Positions 52,733 to 62,268 of a stretch of 64,000 bases of DNA are shown in pieces. Origin of the DNA: Planctomycetota bacterium (GTDB lineage Bacteria > Planctomycetota > Phycisphaerae > UBA1845 > PWPN01). Positions within the stretch are counted from its first letter, which is position 1; each line of letters begins with the position of its first letter. The stretch is taken from NCBI GenBank assembly GCA_022711465.1, contig JAKLEZ010000003.1, positions 186,001-250,000 of the forward strand, in the 5' to 3' direction. A program made the position numbers and the translations under genes. The notes below the pieces were generated by a model. That model did not search any database, had not been told where the DNA came from, and worked only from the letters and a program-made list of their open reading frames with translations.

Positions 52733-53935
52733 CTACACGCTCCGCCCAGCCGAAGGCGCCGACTCGATCGCTTCCGCCTTCACCACCGGCCCGGGTCGGA
52801 CACGCCTCGGCCGTCGCTTCGGCTTGGCCGCCTCGGCGGCCAGCGCGTCCGGGTGCATCGGCTCCGCCAGGGCGGTCTTCGCCCCCGAGAGCGCCGCCGC
52901 ACCCGCAGTCACCGGGGCCACCGGCGACGGAACCACAACCACCGGTACCGCCGCCTCAGGAACCTCCGCCTGGGGTCCGCCAGCCGCGCACTCCTGCTCG
53001 GCGATCGCTGCCCTCGATGGCTGAATCCCACCGCTCGACGCCACAGACAGAACCGACCCCGCCTTCGCCTTCTGGTCGGCGGCCGGCAACACCACCCCCG
53101 AAGGCGCCGGATCACCCGCCCCCCCCACCTTGCCGTCGATCTCGGCGGCCAGCTCCTCGTAGTCCTTGGCTCCGTTGCTGTCCGGCGCATAGTCAAAAAT
53201 GCTCTGCCCGTGGCTGGGAGCCTCCGCCAGCTTGATGTTCCGGCGAATCACACTCTTGTACAATCGGGCCGAAGACCAAGGCATGTTCCCCGACTTCGCC
53301 GAGTCCAGAAAGGACCTCACGTCGTCCACCACCTCGGCCGCCAGCTTGGTCCCGGCTTCGTACATGCAGATCACCACCCCGCCCACCTTCAAGCCCGCGT
53401 TGATCCGCCTGCCCACCAGCAGCACGGTTTCGAGCAGCTTGCTCAAACCCTGCAAGGCCAGGTAGTGCGGCTGAAGCGGAATCACCACCTCCTGGGCCGC
53501 ACACAGGCCGTTGAGCGTCAACACACCCAGCGACGGCGGGCAGTCAATCAGAACGTAATCGTACTTGCTCGTCTTCGGGTCCCTGTCCAGCCCGACATGT
53601 TGGTCCAGCAGGTCGCGCAGAATCACCTCACGCCCCACAACGCTCACCAGCTCAACCTCCGCGGCCGCTAAATCAATGCTCGACCCGACCACCCACAAGT
53701 TGTTGGCCACCTTCACCCGGCACTTGGCGATCGAGGTCGACCCGGCGAGCAGCTCATAAGTGCCCGGACGATTGGCAGCGGGATCCACACCCAGGTGAAG
53801 GCTGAGGTGGCTCTGCGGATCCAGATCGATGACCAGAACACGATGCCCGGCCCGGGCCAGGGCCGCCGCAACGTTCGCCGTGGTCGTCGTCTTGCCCACA
53901 CCGCCCTTCTGATTGAGCACCGCAATGCGTCGCAT
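52733..53935 (-). CDS. parA: ParA/Soj-type ATPase with Pro/Ala-rich C-terminal extension
   Basis: A 400-residue protein that starts after a strong GGAGGAGGT. The deviant Walker A NQKGGVGKTTTTAN, the switch region YVLIDCPPSLG and the later GGVVICMYEAGTKLA fit ParA proteins that partition chromosomes, plasmids or protein clusters. ParA proteins are usually 250-270 residues; here about 130 more residues follow, rich in Ala, Pro and Val and ending in a basic Arg/Lys cluster. A TATAAT box (minus strand, 54017-54012) lies about 75 bases before the ATG. No parB is next to it. Its neighbours on the same strand are the Mu-like head genes. Confidence 0.88.
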   Translation of the reverse strand: MRRIAVLNQKGGVGKTTTTANVAAALARAGHRVLVIDLDPQSHLSLHLGVDPAANRPGTYELLAGSTSIAKCRVKVANNLWVVGSSIDLAAAEVELVSVVGREVILRDLLDQHVGLDRDPKTSKYDYVLIDCPPSLGVLTLNGLCAAQEVVIPLQPHYLALQGLSKLLETVLLVGRRINAGLKVGGVVICMYEAGTKLAAEVVDDVRSFLDSAKSGNMPWSSARLYKSVIRRNIKLAEAPSHGQSIFDYAPDSNGAKDYEELAAEIDGKVGGAGDPAPSGVVLPAADQKAKAGSVLSVASSGGIQPSRAAIAEQECAAGGPQAEVPEAAVPVVVVPSPVAPVTAGAAALSGAKTALAEPMHPDALAAEAAKPKRRPRRVRPGPVVKAEAIESAPSAGRSV

Positions 53936-54011
53936 CGGACCTCCTCCCCGACCGGCGCCAGCGGCCCCGGCAGGCTGCTCTTCATCCCCCACCCTCATGG
54001 AAAGCGGCGTC

Positions 54012-54017
54012 ATTATA
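54012..54017 (-). promoter_or_regulatory. -10 box (TATAAT) before parA
   Basis: The minus strand reads TATAAT at 54017-54012, about 75 bases upstream of the parA start. No good -35 is present. It lies after the end of the gpT gene, so parA may be transcribed separately from the head cassette. Confidence 0.4.
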
Positions 54018-54177
54018 TGAAAAGAGCACCACTCAGGCCAAACCGCACCCACCCCCCGTCACCCCGCACCAACAAAACCGCGGAATGACCGAGGCGAGGC
54101 GGCCGATCCCCCGACCCGGCCGCTCTCGCCATCCGTCATCCCGCGCGAATCACCCACCCTCGGCCGTCACCAGCCGA

Positions 54178-55095
54178 TCACGTGAACGTCGTCCGCACCG
54201 CGTACTGCCAGTACCCGTAAGCCATGCGGTACCGGGCCCGCACCCCAAACAGCAGCTTCTCGCGCTTGAACCCCTCCTCGCTCTCCTCCGCCAGGGCCCC
54301 GAACTCGACCGGCTCGCGATCCTGAAAAATGAACGGCCGGACCACGCCATCCGTCTTGAGCAGGTACCACACCGTGGCCGATGTCAGCCAGGGCAGGGCA
54401 ATCACCCGAGCCGCACCGGCCATGACGTTCGAGGTCTGATTGATCACCGTCGCGCTCACCGCCTCCATCGCCGTGAACAGCATCGGCGGCGGAACCACGC
54501 ATACCATCCCGTTCATGCCCACCGGCAACGGCTCGCCCTGATCATCCTTGAACGACAGCATGGCCGCGATCGCCTGCCTCAGCGCACCTTTGAACTCGTC
54601 GGTCGTCGGTAGATTGTCGCCGGCCGCCGCGGCGTAGGTCACATCATTGTCCTGCACCCCTGATCCTCCCGAGATGTGACTGCCACTGAAAAATGGTACC
54701 CCGTCGTAGCCGTGAAACCCCGCACCCGCACCGTTGGTCAGCAGCCGCCCGATCAGGAAATCCTTGTGCGTCGCCGCCCGCTGGGCCAGCTCGCCAATCC
54801 GCACCCGGATCTGCCCGGTCTGGTCATCGGCGATCTCGTCACGGTCCACTTCAATCGTGGCCTCGTACTTGAGATTCTCCACCGAGTATCGCTCCGTCCG
54901 AAGCCCCTTGGCCAGCCGGCCGTTGCCCCACTCCCGCATCCGCGGAACCGTCCCCAGCCAGCGATACGTCTCCGCGTCCGAGCTGGACGCAATTCGCGTC
55001 GCCAGATCACGGTAATGCACCACCGTCTTCTCGAAGCGATCGAAAAACTCGCTCCGAAGCCCCTTGGTCAGCAAGCCCGTGTTGATCACCGCCAT
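54178..55095 (-). CDS. Mu-like major head (capsid) protein gpT
   Basis: A 305-residue protein, the same length as phage Mu gpT, with AAAGGA before its ATG. Segments shared with Mu gpT include TYRWLGTVPRMREW, the region from YSVENLKYEATIEVDRD to DDQTG, GYDGVPFF and RPFIFQDREPVE. The end reads KLLFGVRARYRMAYGYWQ, as in Mu. It should assemble into capsomers after scaffold removal by the protease encoded by the first gene of the cassette. It is 124 bases from the decoration-like gene. No tail or packaging gene follows; parA is next. Confidence 0.92.
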   Translation of the reverse strand: MAVINTGLLTKGLRSEFFDRFEKTVVHYRDLATRIASSSDAETYRWLGTVPRMREWGNGRLAKGLRTERYSVENLKYEATIEVDRDEIADDQTGQIRVRIGELAQRAATHKDFLIGRLLTNGAGAGFHGYDGVPFFSGSHISGGSGVQDNDVTYAAAAGDNLPTTDEFKGALRQAIAAMLSFKDDQGEPLPVGMNGMVCVVPPPMLFTAMEAVSATVINQTSNVMAGAARVIALPWLTSATVWYLLKTDGVVRPFIFQDREPVEFGALAEESEEGFKREKLLFGVRARYRMAYGYWQYAVRTTFT

Positions 55096-55219
55096 GTGTG
55101 ACGTCCTTTCATGTTTCCTGGCCGATCAGCCGTCCGCAGCCGAAGATGCCCACCGTGTTCCGACCGTCAGCCGCCCACGGCCTCCTCGCTCCACGCCCCG
55201 CCCTCGATCTCCAACGGCT

Positions 55220-55975
55220 TCAGGCGATCTTCTTCGCCACCACCGCCCAACCCGTCCCATCGCAGAAAACGGTCACCGAGTCGCCGTTCGCGTCCATCTC
55301 GGCCTGCGTCGTCGCTCCGTCGATCAGCTCGCCGCCACTCGGATCGATGGTCAAGAGGCCGGAGGCTCCACTCTTGATGAAAGTACACCAGGCCCCAGCA
55401 CCCGCCGCGGCGGCCGCAGGCAAGACCAGCAGCCCCGCCGTCGTACCGGTCACGATGATCATGCCTCCCAGGTCCCCAGCCCCGACCACCATGCTCGCGG
55501 CACTCGCCTTGGTCACCACCTTGTGCTTGATGCCCGCCGAAACCAGCTCGCCGGTCATCGCTCCGCCCGCCAGCGGCGTCGGCGTGGTCTGAATCCGCAG
55601 CACGATCAAGTTGCTGCCGCATACCTCCAGCTGGAAACCAACAAAACTGTTCCCCGCGGCCGTCACCGTGAGGGTGTTGTCCGCAGAGGCATAAACCGCC
55701 GAACGGTTGCCCGCCCGCGAGGCGCCCGCCAACACGTGCTCAAAATCCCCCATCGTGAACACCCGAACCACCCGCCCGCCGTCGCCGCCCGACGCGTTGT
55801 CCATCTCCTCATAGGCAATCCCGGCGAAAGAATCACCCGCCAGAAGCGGCCGGACGTGCCCGTTGTTCCACCCCAGAAACGCACCCTTGTAGATGCGAGC
55901 ACCCGCCCGCACCGGCAGGGCGCGCAGCTCCTGGTCCACGTACCGATCCAAGTCCCGATTGGCCGTCAAAGCCAT
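55220..55975 (-). CDS. Capsid decoration-type protein (DUF2190-like), Mu gp33 position
   Basis: A 251-residue protein that starts after AAGGAGG. The N-terminal 115 residues (RALPVRAGARIYKGAFLGW, AGDSFAGIAYEEMDN) match DUF2190-type phage proteins that decorate or stabilise capsids. The second half is a beta-rich region with a glycine-rich GDLGGMIIVTGTTAG, possibly a tail-fibre-like or trimer-forming domain. It sits between the protease and major head genes, the place of the small gp33 gene in Mu. The identity of the second half is uncertain. Confidence 0.7.
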   Translation of the reverse strand: MALTANRDLDRYVDQELRALPVRAGARIYKGAFLGWNNGHVRPLLAGDSFAGIAYEEMDNASGGDGGRVVRVFTMGDFEHVLAGASRAGNRSAVYASADNTLTVTAAGNSFVGFQLEVCGSNLIVLRIQTTPTPLAGGAMTGELVSAGIKHKVVTKASAASMVVGAGDLGGMIIVTGTTAGLLVLPAAAAAGAGAWCTFIKSGASGLLTIDPSGGELIDGATTQAEMDANGDSVTVFCDGTGWAVVAKKIA

Positions 55976-56049
55976 CTCCCAAAACCTCCTTCTGCCTGAC
56001 CACGACGAGCAGCGCCCGCCATCCCATTCGTCCCCCTCTTCCCCACCAC

Positions 56050-57018
56050 TCACCGATCGCCGGAACCCGTACCTCCAAAAGCATCTCTCAACGCCTCACC
56101 CACCCAGGCCTCCTCGCTGGTCAGCAACGCCAGGCTCGGATCCGACCGAAACACGGCCCGCGCCGAGGCTGCGATCGCTTCCCGATCCCGCCCCCATTCC
56201 ACTTTCGATCGCGGCCCATCGGTCCGGCCGGGAACCACCACCTGCGGCGCTGTCGCCAGCCACCCCTCAAAACCCGCCGGATCCCTCATCGCCAGCGACA
56301 TCGCCCACTCACGCTGCGCCGGAACCAGACGACCACTCCGCATCGCCCCCAGAACCCGCTCACCGGCCTCACGCAGTAAGGACTCCCTCGCCAGCTGACG
56401 CAGCCGCTCCTCGGCCGCAACCAGAACCGCCTCCACCTCACTGTCCGAAGCCAGTCCAAGCTGAACCCGAAGACCAGCCAGACTCGCCTCCGCACGGTTC
56501 ACGATCGGCCGCATCCCCGCGATCGCCGGCTTGTTCGTCAGGGCCGCCGAATGCAGGGCGACAACCCGCCGGTCAGCCTTCCGGACCAGAACCACCGGCG
56601 AGAGGTAACGATACTCCTTGGCAGCCAGCTTCTCACGCCCCCCCGCCGTCCATTCCACCTCCGCAAATAGGCCCGCCAAAACCTCACCACCCTCACCCGG
56701 CGGCACCGCGCCAAGAGCCCGAATCCACCCCGCCGCCGGCGCCTGACCGCTCGGAGAGGAGTACGCCCCACCCAGGCTCTGATGCTCGTAATCGATGGGC
56801 ACCTCCGTCCCGTGAGCCGTGAACGCCGCAATCACTTCCCGTGCCGACAGCTCGTCGACCACAAAACGACCATTCGCCGACGTGACTTCACCCCACGGAA
56901 CGAGCAACACCCGCCCAGGTACCCCATCCACACCCACCACCGCGGCCGCCACCAGACAACGCTCCGAACCCTGGACCGCAACCGGCCCGCCACCCACCAC
57001 GCCACCACTCGGGTCCAT
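56050..57018 (-). CDS. Mu-like protease I protein (head maturation protease and scaffold)
   Basis: A 322-residue protein; the start at 57018 follows GGAGGT. The Mu I features are VDELSAREVIAAFTAHGTEV, the conserved IDYEHQSL, PAAGWIRAL, EVEWTAGGREKLAAKEYRY and ALHSAALTNKPAI. In Mu the N-terminal part is a serine-type protease that matures the head and the C-terminal part is the scaffold. The frame is open 330 bases further upstream through a hydrophobic segment, but no ribosome site is there. It is the first gene of the three-gene cassette. Confidence 0.9.
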   Translation of the reverse strand: MDPSGGVVGGGPVAVQGSERCLVAAAVVGVDGVPGRVLLVPWGEVTSANGRFVVDELSAREVIAAFTAHGTEVPIDYEHQSLGGAYSSPSGQAPAAGWIRALGAVPPGEGGEVLAGLFAEVEWTAGGREKLAAKEYRYLSPVVLVRKADRRVVALHSAALTNKPAIAGMRPIVNRAEASLAGLRVQLGLASDSEVEAVLVAAEERLRQLARESLLREAGERVLGAMRSGRLVPAQREWAMSLAMRDPAGFEGWLATAPQVVVPGRTDGPRSKVEWGRDREAIAASARAVFRSDPSLALLTSEEAWVGEALRDAFGGTGSGDR

Positions 57019-57360
57019 GCATCCACCTCCGTACCCCACCGGAACCTGAACCACCGGACTCGGGCCAGGAGCCCACGCCTCTCCTCGGCCTCTCCGAGAA
57101 TACCAAACCAGCCGTCCCGGAGATGCACCCGGCACCGGACCAGAACCCGACGCCACGCCATCGGCCTCAGGCCCGGCCGCCCTGAGAAAACCCGGTGATT
57201 CCAACCAGATGAATGCAACGCAGATCACGCTCGGCAGGATCACGACACCGCGGGAACGATACCCGGCCAAGACCCCAAAGAGTACCATGGCCAGGCGCGA
57301 ACGCGGATCCGTGGCAGGATCAGACCAACTCCGGCCAGATACCTCGATCACTCTCGCCGG
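57019..57360. other. Gap before the capsid cassette, 342 bases
   Basis: The region lies between the PfkB gene and the protease I gene, both on the minus strand. It contains a hairpin CTCAGG/CCTGAG (57166-57186) that may end the pfkB transcript. The sequence continues the frame of the protease gene upstream but without a start signal. No integrase, attachment site or repressor gene is present. Confidence 0.45.
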
Positions 57361-58317
57361 TCACTGGCGCAGCGGCGTACGCCTCTGGAACGCCTCGATC
57401 TCGGCCAGCGGAACAATCCCGGTTGAGGCACCGGGAGCCTGAATGCAGTGCGCGGCCGTCGCATTGCCCAGCAGAGCAGCATCAGTCATGGCCTTTCCCT
57501 TCGACAGGCCGGCCAGAAAACCGGCACACCAACTGTCTCCGGCTCCGGTCGTGTCAACCACTCGATCGACCACGTAGGCGGAAACGTGCGCCTCCTGACC
57601 GCCGGCATCGCGACAGAATACGCCGTCCTTGTCCAGCTTGATCACCACGTTCCTGCAGCCCCGGGCCTGGAACAGGCGGGCAATCTCCGACGGCTGGGTG
57701 AGCCCGCTGATCGCCCGGGCTTCCGGCTGCGACGGAATGAAGTAGTCGAGGTGCGGAAGGCACGGAAAGATGTTGTCGCGCCAGACCTGGGTCGAGGCAG
57801 TGTCCAGGTACACCGTGTCCAGCAGGGTCCGCACCCCCGACCGCTGAGCCTCCGCAAGCAGCCGCGCCGTCTGCGGTCCGTCAAACGCCTTCATCACCAT
57901 CGTCCCGGTCACGAAGCAGTACTTGCCCTTGCGGACGATGTCCATGTTGATGTCGTCGTAGCAGAGCGTGCCGTTGGCTCCCATGGTGTGGAAAAAACTC
58001 CGCTGCCCGCTCGATAGAACGCACACAAACGTGTACGGCGTGTGGATTCCGCTGCCCCGGATCACCCCGGCGGTGTTCACCCCGTAGCGCTTCGCCTCGC
58101 TGACCACAAAATCCCCCAGCGCATCATTCCCAACCTTGACGATGATATCGCAGGCAATCCCCATCTTGCCCAATGCAATCGAACAGTTGGTCGCGTTCCC
58201 GCCCGTGGTCAACGTCAGCTTGTCGAACAGCCGTAGACCGCCGGGAGGAGGATAATCGTCCACCGTCTGGCCGATCGCATCTACCGTGCAGATCCCAATA
58301 TTGACGATGTCACTCAT
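57361..58317 (-). CDS. PfkB-family carbohydrate kinase
   Basis: A 318-residue protein with the family motifs: GGNATNCSIALGKMG near residue 40 and DTTGAGDSWCAGFLAGL near 255, the latter holding the catalytic aspartate. These kinases phosphorylate ribose, fructose, adenosine or similar sugars. Its ATG overlaps the end of the upstream membrane protein gene by eight bases, so the pair is co-translated. The sugar cannot be inferred. Confidence 0.88.
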   Translation of the reverse strand: MSDIVNIGICTVDAIGQTVDDYPPPGGLRLFDKLTLTTGGNATNCSIALGKMGIACDIIVKVGNDALGDFVVSEAKRYGVNTAGVIRGSGIHTPYTFVCVLSSGQRSFFHTMGANGTLCYDDINMDIVRKGKYCFVTGTMVMKAFDGPQTARLLAEAQRSGVRTLLDTVYLDTASTQVWRDNIFPCLPHLDYFIPSQPEARAISGLTQPSEIARLFQARGCRNVVIKLDKDGVFCRDAGGQEAHVSAYVVDRVVDTTGAGDSWCAGFLAGLSKGKAMTDAALLGNATAAHCIQAPGASTGIVPLAEIEAFQRRTPLRQ

Positions 58318-60478
58318 GTCCAGGCACCTCGAACAACGTCGCGTAAGGAGAGCCGTCCTCGCTCAGCTTGAACACTCTGACCTCCTTCATTCCGGCGGCC
58401 ATCAGCCGCTGGATCAGGGCATCGTCCAGCCCGCTGTCCAGCCCGTAGGTCCCGTCCAGACGCCCCAGCTCCGCCCAGTGAGCCAGGACGTGCGTGCACC
58501 CCTCTTGCCGAAGCCAGTCCAGAAGCTCCTCGTCGTCCGGAATCTCCCGCGCCGCCTGAGCCAGCGGGTGGTGGTTGAACACCACCGCATAGTCACACCG
58601 CCGCCGCAGATAAAACGTCCTCGCCTCCCCAATCAGCATGACCTTGGCCCCCGCGTCCAGACCGTTGATCGCCCCCACCTCCTGCATCGACGGCCACAGG
58701 CCCTTCACGAACCACTCGAGCTTGTCATAGGCTTGGATCGGCTCGTGACTCGGACCCAAACGCGTGTGAACGTAAAACAGCCCGCCGATCGCGTAGAAAT
58801 TCCAGCCCGCACCCAGCACCAGAACGACCGCCAGCAGAACCCGCCCCAGACCGGACACCGGACGTTCCAGCAGCCGCGCCGCCAGCAAGACCAACGGCAA
58901 CAGCAGCACAACGGCAAACCGCGCAAACAAATGGGTCGCCCCAAGCCACAGGACAAACTGCACCCCCAGCATCACCGCCAGCCCCACGGTCCACCGGTCA
59001 CGCCGAACCAACGCCCCCCACGTGGCCAGCAGAATCAACACCGGCCCAATCCGCTCGTCCGCCACCGTCCGCTCCACAACCCGTGCCACCATTGGAACCG
59101 ACGAACGCTCCGCCTCCGCCGACCCGTGGGCCCGCTGCCAACGCTTCTCCAGATCCGCATCCCACACCCCCGCCCGGCTGCCGAAAACCGAGTACCCCAA
59201 CGGGTAAACCGGGTTGCCGGTGTTGATTGCGTTCCGAATCAGCCACGGCGAAAACACCACCGCCGACACCAGCCCCAACAGGACAACATGCCCCAGCTTC
59301 TTCCACCAAACCGCCACCTCAAACACCACCAGCACTGCCAGCGGAACCGCAATCAGAACCACCGCCGTGTACTTGAAGCCGCAGGCCAGCCCCGTCAGCA
59401 TCCCCGCCAGCAAAAACCATCGCCAGGAGGCAACCCGGGCCCCCGATCCGCTTCCAGCCCCGAAGCTCGCCGCACCCGCAAATGACCCGCCCACCGCCGC
59501 CGCCTCCCCACCCGCCACCCCGGTCGTCATCATGGCCCGCAACATCGCCCCCAACGCACACATGCCCATGGCCAACATGCCTATCTCAACGTACGCAATC
59601 CCCGCCAGGTACATGATCCAGGGCGTCACCCCCGCCAGCACACCGGCCAGCATCCCCGCCCGCGGCGAGAACGCCCGACCCGCCAACCACGCCGCCGCAA
59701 GCCACAGAACCGCCAGAGCAACGTTCACAAACTGGGCCGCAAACGCCGCATGAATCGCATCGCCCCGCAACGCCATCATCAGCAGGGCCAGCATCTCGTA
59801 ACTCAACGGAAAACCACTGTACACGTTGTTCGGCAGAAAGGTGATCCGACCAAGGTCATGGAAGGCCTTCGGAACGGCCAGATGATACTCCAGAATGTCG
59901 TACGCGTTCCCCTCCTCACGCCAGAGAACCCCCGGCGGCAAACACACCGCCAGAAGCGTCAGAGCCAGAAACGGTACCACCAACAACCACAGCCAGAGCA
60001 TCCGATCGCCTGGTCGGCGAACACCCGCCCTCGCCGCTTCGTCCCGGGCCCGCACACTGGCCGCAGACAAATCCCGGACATCAACCGCCAGCCGAATCAG
60101 CCCCGCCAAGCCGACAACACCCACCAGCAGGACAGCATTCCCTCGACTCAGCAGCCCCAGACAACCCAGCCCCAGAACCGCCAGAGCCAGAAAACCAACC
60201 CCCAACCCAGCCCCCAGAATCACCCGCTCATGCCAGGGCCGACCACCCAGCCCCAACAGCCAAATCAGCCATCCACCCGCCAAACCCGCCCCCGCCAGAA
60301 CCGCCGTCGCCTTCATCCCCTCAATCAAGACCACCGCAAAGGCCACTACCGACTCAACTCCCACCAGGACAAACGGCGCAACCAGCACAACCGCCGCCAC
60401 CACCCCGGGACGACTCAACACCAGACCGCGCCCCGACTTCGATCCACACCCCTCAGGAGTAGTGTCCGTTGTGACCAC
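58310..60478 (-). CDS. GT-C type membrane glycosyltransferase (ArnT/PMT-like)
   Basis: A 722-residue polytopic protein with about 12 membrane segments. The initiator is a GTG. Between segments, the loop NAYDILEYHLAVPKAFHDLG shows the acidic-tyrosine-histidine pattern of the first outer loop in GT-C enzymes that use lipid-linked sugars. The last 150 residues form a soluble domain (FYLRRRCDYAVVFNHHP, THVLAHWAELGRLDG). It probably modifies a lipid, glycan or protein with a sugar from the outer leaflet. It is transcribed with pfkB. Confidence 0.78.
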   Translation of the reverse strand: MVTTDTTPEGCGSKSGRGLVLSRPGVVAAVVLVAPFVLVGVESVVAFAVVLIEGMKATAVLAGAGLAGGWLIWLLGLGGRPWHERVILGAGLGVGFLALAVLGLGCLGLLSRGNAVLLVGVVGLAGLIRLAVDVRDLSAASVRARDEAARAGVRRPGDRMLWLWLLVVPFLALTLLAVCLPPGVLWREEGNAYDILEYHLAVPKAFHDLGRITFLPNNVYSGFPLSYEMLALLMMALRGDAIHAAFAAQFVNVALAVLWLAAAWLAGRAFSPRAGMLAGVLAGVTPWIMYLAGIAYVEIGMLAMGMCALGAMLRAMMTTGVAGGEAAAVGGSFAGAASFGAGSGSGARVASWRWFLLAGMLTGLACGFKYTAVVLIAVPLAVLVVFEVAVWWKKLGHVVLLGLVSAVVFSPWLIRNAINTGNPVYPLGYSVFGSRAGVWDADLEKRWQRAHGSAEAERSSVPMVARVVERTVADERIGPVLILLATWGALVRRDRWTVGLAVMLGVQFVLWLGATHLFARFAVVLLLPLVLLAARLLERPVSGLGRVLLAVVLVLGAGWNFYAIGGLFYVHTRLGPSHEPIQAYDKLEWFVKGLWPSMQEVGAINGLDAGAKVMLIGEARTFYLRRRCDYAVVFNHHPLAQAAREIPDDEELLDWLRQEGCTHVLAHWAELGRLDGTYGLDSGLDDALIQRLMAAGMKEVRVFKLSEDGSPYATLFEVPGHE

Positions 60479-60640
60479 GCGGACAGGTTACCCGCCCGAA
60501 AGCCCACAGAAAAGAGAATCCCACCGCTCTGGCCCCCCTCGGGCCACCAACCGCATGCCCTTCCACCAAACGAGCCGCACCCAAATACCGGCACCCTGCG
60601 CCACCCCAGAGGCCATCGCCGAAACGACATACGCACCGAC

Positions 60641-60669
60641 TTGCGCGCAGGACCCACTGGGCGTATAAT
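60641..60669 (+). promoter_or_regulatory. Promoter (TTGCGC - 17 bp - TATAAT) for the ICMT-like gene
   Basis: TTGCGC (60641-60646) and TATAAT (60664-60669) are 17 bases apart. Transcription would begin near 60676, giving a 34-base leader with GGAAAGGG before the ATG at 60710. Confidence 0.65.
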
Positions 60670-60709
60670 GCCCCCGCGCGCGCCGCGCCTTGGAAAGGGC
60701 CTCAAACGA

Positions 60710-61438
60710 ATGGGCGATATCAACCCCCCCGCACAGCCGATCGCCGAACCTCAGGAGTCAACCTCATTGTGGGGCGCCAAGTTCGCCCCCCGAGGCCTGC
60801 TCCGCGATGGGCTCATCATCGCCAGCCTCATCCTGGCGGACATGAAGCCCTCCTGGCTCATCGCCGGCCTGGCGGTGTTCATCCTTGGAGCCCTGCTCCA
60901 TTTCTGGAGCAAGGGATGCCTGGTCCGCAACCAGGTCGTCACCCAGGTCGGCCCGTACCGCCTCGTTCGCCACCCCTTCTACCTGGCCAATTTCATCATC
61001 GACCTTGGAATCTGCCTCCTCTCCGGCAGCCCCTGGGTCACCGCCCTATACCTGCCCGCCTTCCTCTTGACCTACATCCCCGTGATCCGCCGTGAAGAAA
61101 GCTACCTGCGCTCCCAGCACGGGCCGGCCTACGACGCTTACGCCCGCGAAGTACCCATGCTCATCCCCTGGAAGATCGGCCGCCTCTTCGGGCCTCTGGA
61201 CTCGACCTGGAACAACATCCGCCGCGAGAACGAGATCCCCCGCCTGATGCGGATCCTCGCCGTGCCCTGCTACATCCTGGCCGCGGACATGATCCTGCAC
61301 CACGACCTGCTCGGCCGCTTCTCCCTGCCCGTGCTCCTGGGCGCGGTGGCCGCCGCGGTCTTCTTCAACGTCGGCAGTATCGTCGTGCGAAAAGCCTGGC
61401 GCATCCGGGCAACTGAGATCTTCTCCCTGGACGCCTGA
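60710..61438 (+). CDS. Isoprenylcysteine/phospholipid methyltransferase-family membrane protein
   Basis: A 242-residue protein with several membrane segments. VGPYRLVRHPFYLANF followed by LGICL is the SAM-binding signature of ICMT-like/PEMT-like methyltransferases, and RREESYLRSQHGPAYDAY is the second family motif. A further pair of helices follows near the C-terminus. Bacterial relatives methylate membrane lipids or small hydrophobic compounds. It ends three bases before the stop of the convergent CBM9-like gene. Confidence 0.82.
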   Translation: MGDINPPAQPIAEPQESTSLWGAKFAPRGLLRDGLIIASLILADMKPSWLIAGLAVFILGALLHFWSKGCLVRNQVVTQVGPYRLVRHPFYLANFIIDLGICLLSGSPWVTALYLPAFLLTYIPVIRREESYLRSQHGPAYDAYAREVPMLIPWKIGRLFGPLDSTWNNIRRENEIPRLMRILAVPCYILAADMILHHDLLGRFSLPVLLGAVAAAVFFNVGSIVVRKAWRIRATEIFSLDA

Positions 61439-61441
61439 CCA

Positions 61442-62206
61442 TCACCGGAACTCGATCGTCCCGAATGACTTGGGCGTGTGAAAGTCCGTCCGAGGACTGT
61501 CCAGGTACGACCAGGTCAGCCAGTGCGGGTGCGAGGTCAGGTCCGCGCACTTGTAGAAATTCGCCCGCCAGACCACACCCGGAGCCGGCTTCTTCACGCC
61601 AGGATAGTACTTCGACAGGATGGACACCGGCAGCCGGTACTCGATTGTCCACGTCGTCGGCTTCTCGATCTCCGGATCCACCCGCTTGGGCAGCGAATGA
61701 GCAACCTCCATCTTCGCGATGTCCGCCGCGTCGATCGGCGAACCTTGCCGCGGAACCACCGCAAAGTGGAAGAGCATCGTCCCGCCACAGTTCATCTCCA
61801 GGTTGAAATACCCGCCGTCAACCTCGGCATCCGGCGTGAAGAAAAACTCGGCACAACTGTCCTTGTAGACCGGACCCTGGTTCTCGGTGGCCACCGCCTT
61901 GACGTACCGGTCCACGACCCGCCAGATGACGTACACATGCTCGTCGTCATAGCCCAGCTTGGCCTGAACCTTGGGCATGTGCTCCGGCTGCTTGCCCACA
62001 TAGTAGCCCAGTTCCAGTGGCTTGGTCTCCCGCCAGACGGGCTTGTCCCAGTTGGCGTCAATCACGATGGGTTCCTGGAGCCGATTGACCTGGTAGTGCA
62101 TACGTCGCTCTCCACTCGATCCTTTCCTCGGCGCGGCCGCGCAACCCGCCAGCGAGGCCGCCACCACACACACACCCAATCCGATAACCACCTTCCTGCT
62201 GAGCAT
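61442..62206 (-). CDS. CBM9-like carbohydrate-binding lipoprotein
   Basis: A 254-residue protein with GAGGTG before the ATG and a lipoprotein signal (lipobox SLAGC near residue 22). After PIVIDANWDKPVW, the sequence follows the carbohydrate-binding family 9-like pattern: LGYDDEHVYVIWRV, YKDSCAEFFFTPDAE and YFNLEMNCGGTMLFHF. It ends with WRANFYKCADLTSHPHW and SFGTIEFR. It likely binds sugars at the cell surface, as does the CBM9-like part of the DUF4091 protein. No enzyme domain is attached. Confidence 0.85.
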   Translation of the reverse strand: MLSRKVVIGLGVCVVAASLAGCAAAPRKGSSGERRMHYQVNRLQEPIVIDANWDKPVWRETKPLELGYYVGKQPEHMPKVQAKLGYDDEHVYVIWRVVDRYVKAVATENQGPVYKDSCAEFFFTPDAEVDGGYFNLEMNCGGTMLFHFAVVPRQGSPIDAADIAKMEVAHSLPKRVDPEIEKPTTWTIEYRLPVSILSKYYPGVKKPAPGVVWRANFYKCADLTSHPHWLTWSYLDSPRTDFHTPKSFGTIEFR

Positions 62207-62268
62207 GACATCACCACCTCTTCACTGAAGCACCCACCTGCCTGAATCCGGTCCCGCTCGAAAGCGGC

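Noticed and set aside
54178-57018. Intact prophage
   Set aside because: Only three head genes are present; integrase, repressor, lysis, packaging and tail genes are missing on both sides.
58286-59485. Plus-strand 399-residue open frame over the glycosyltransferase gene
   Set aside because: It is a Gln/Arg/Pro/His-rich shadow of the hydrophobic membrane protein on the other strand and has no ribosome site.
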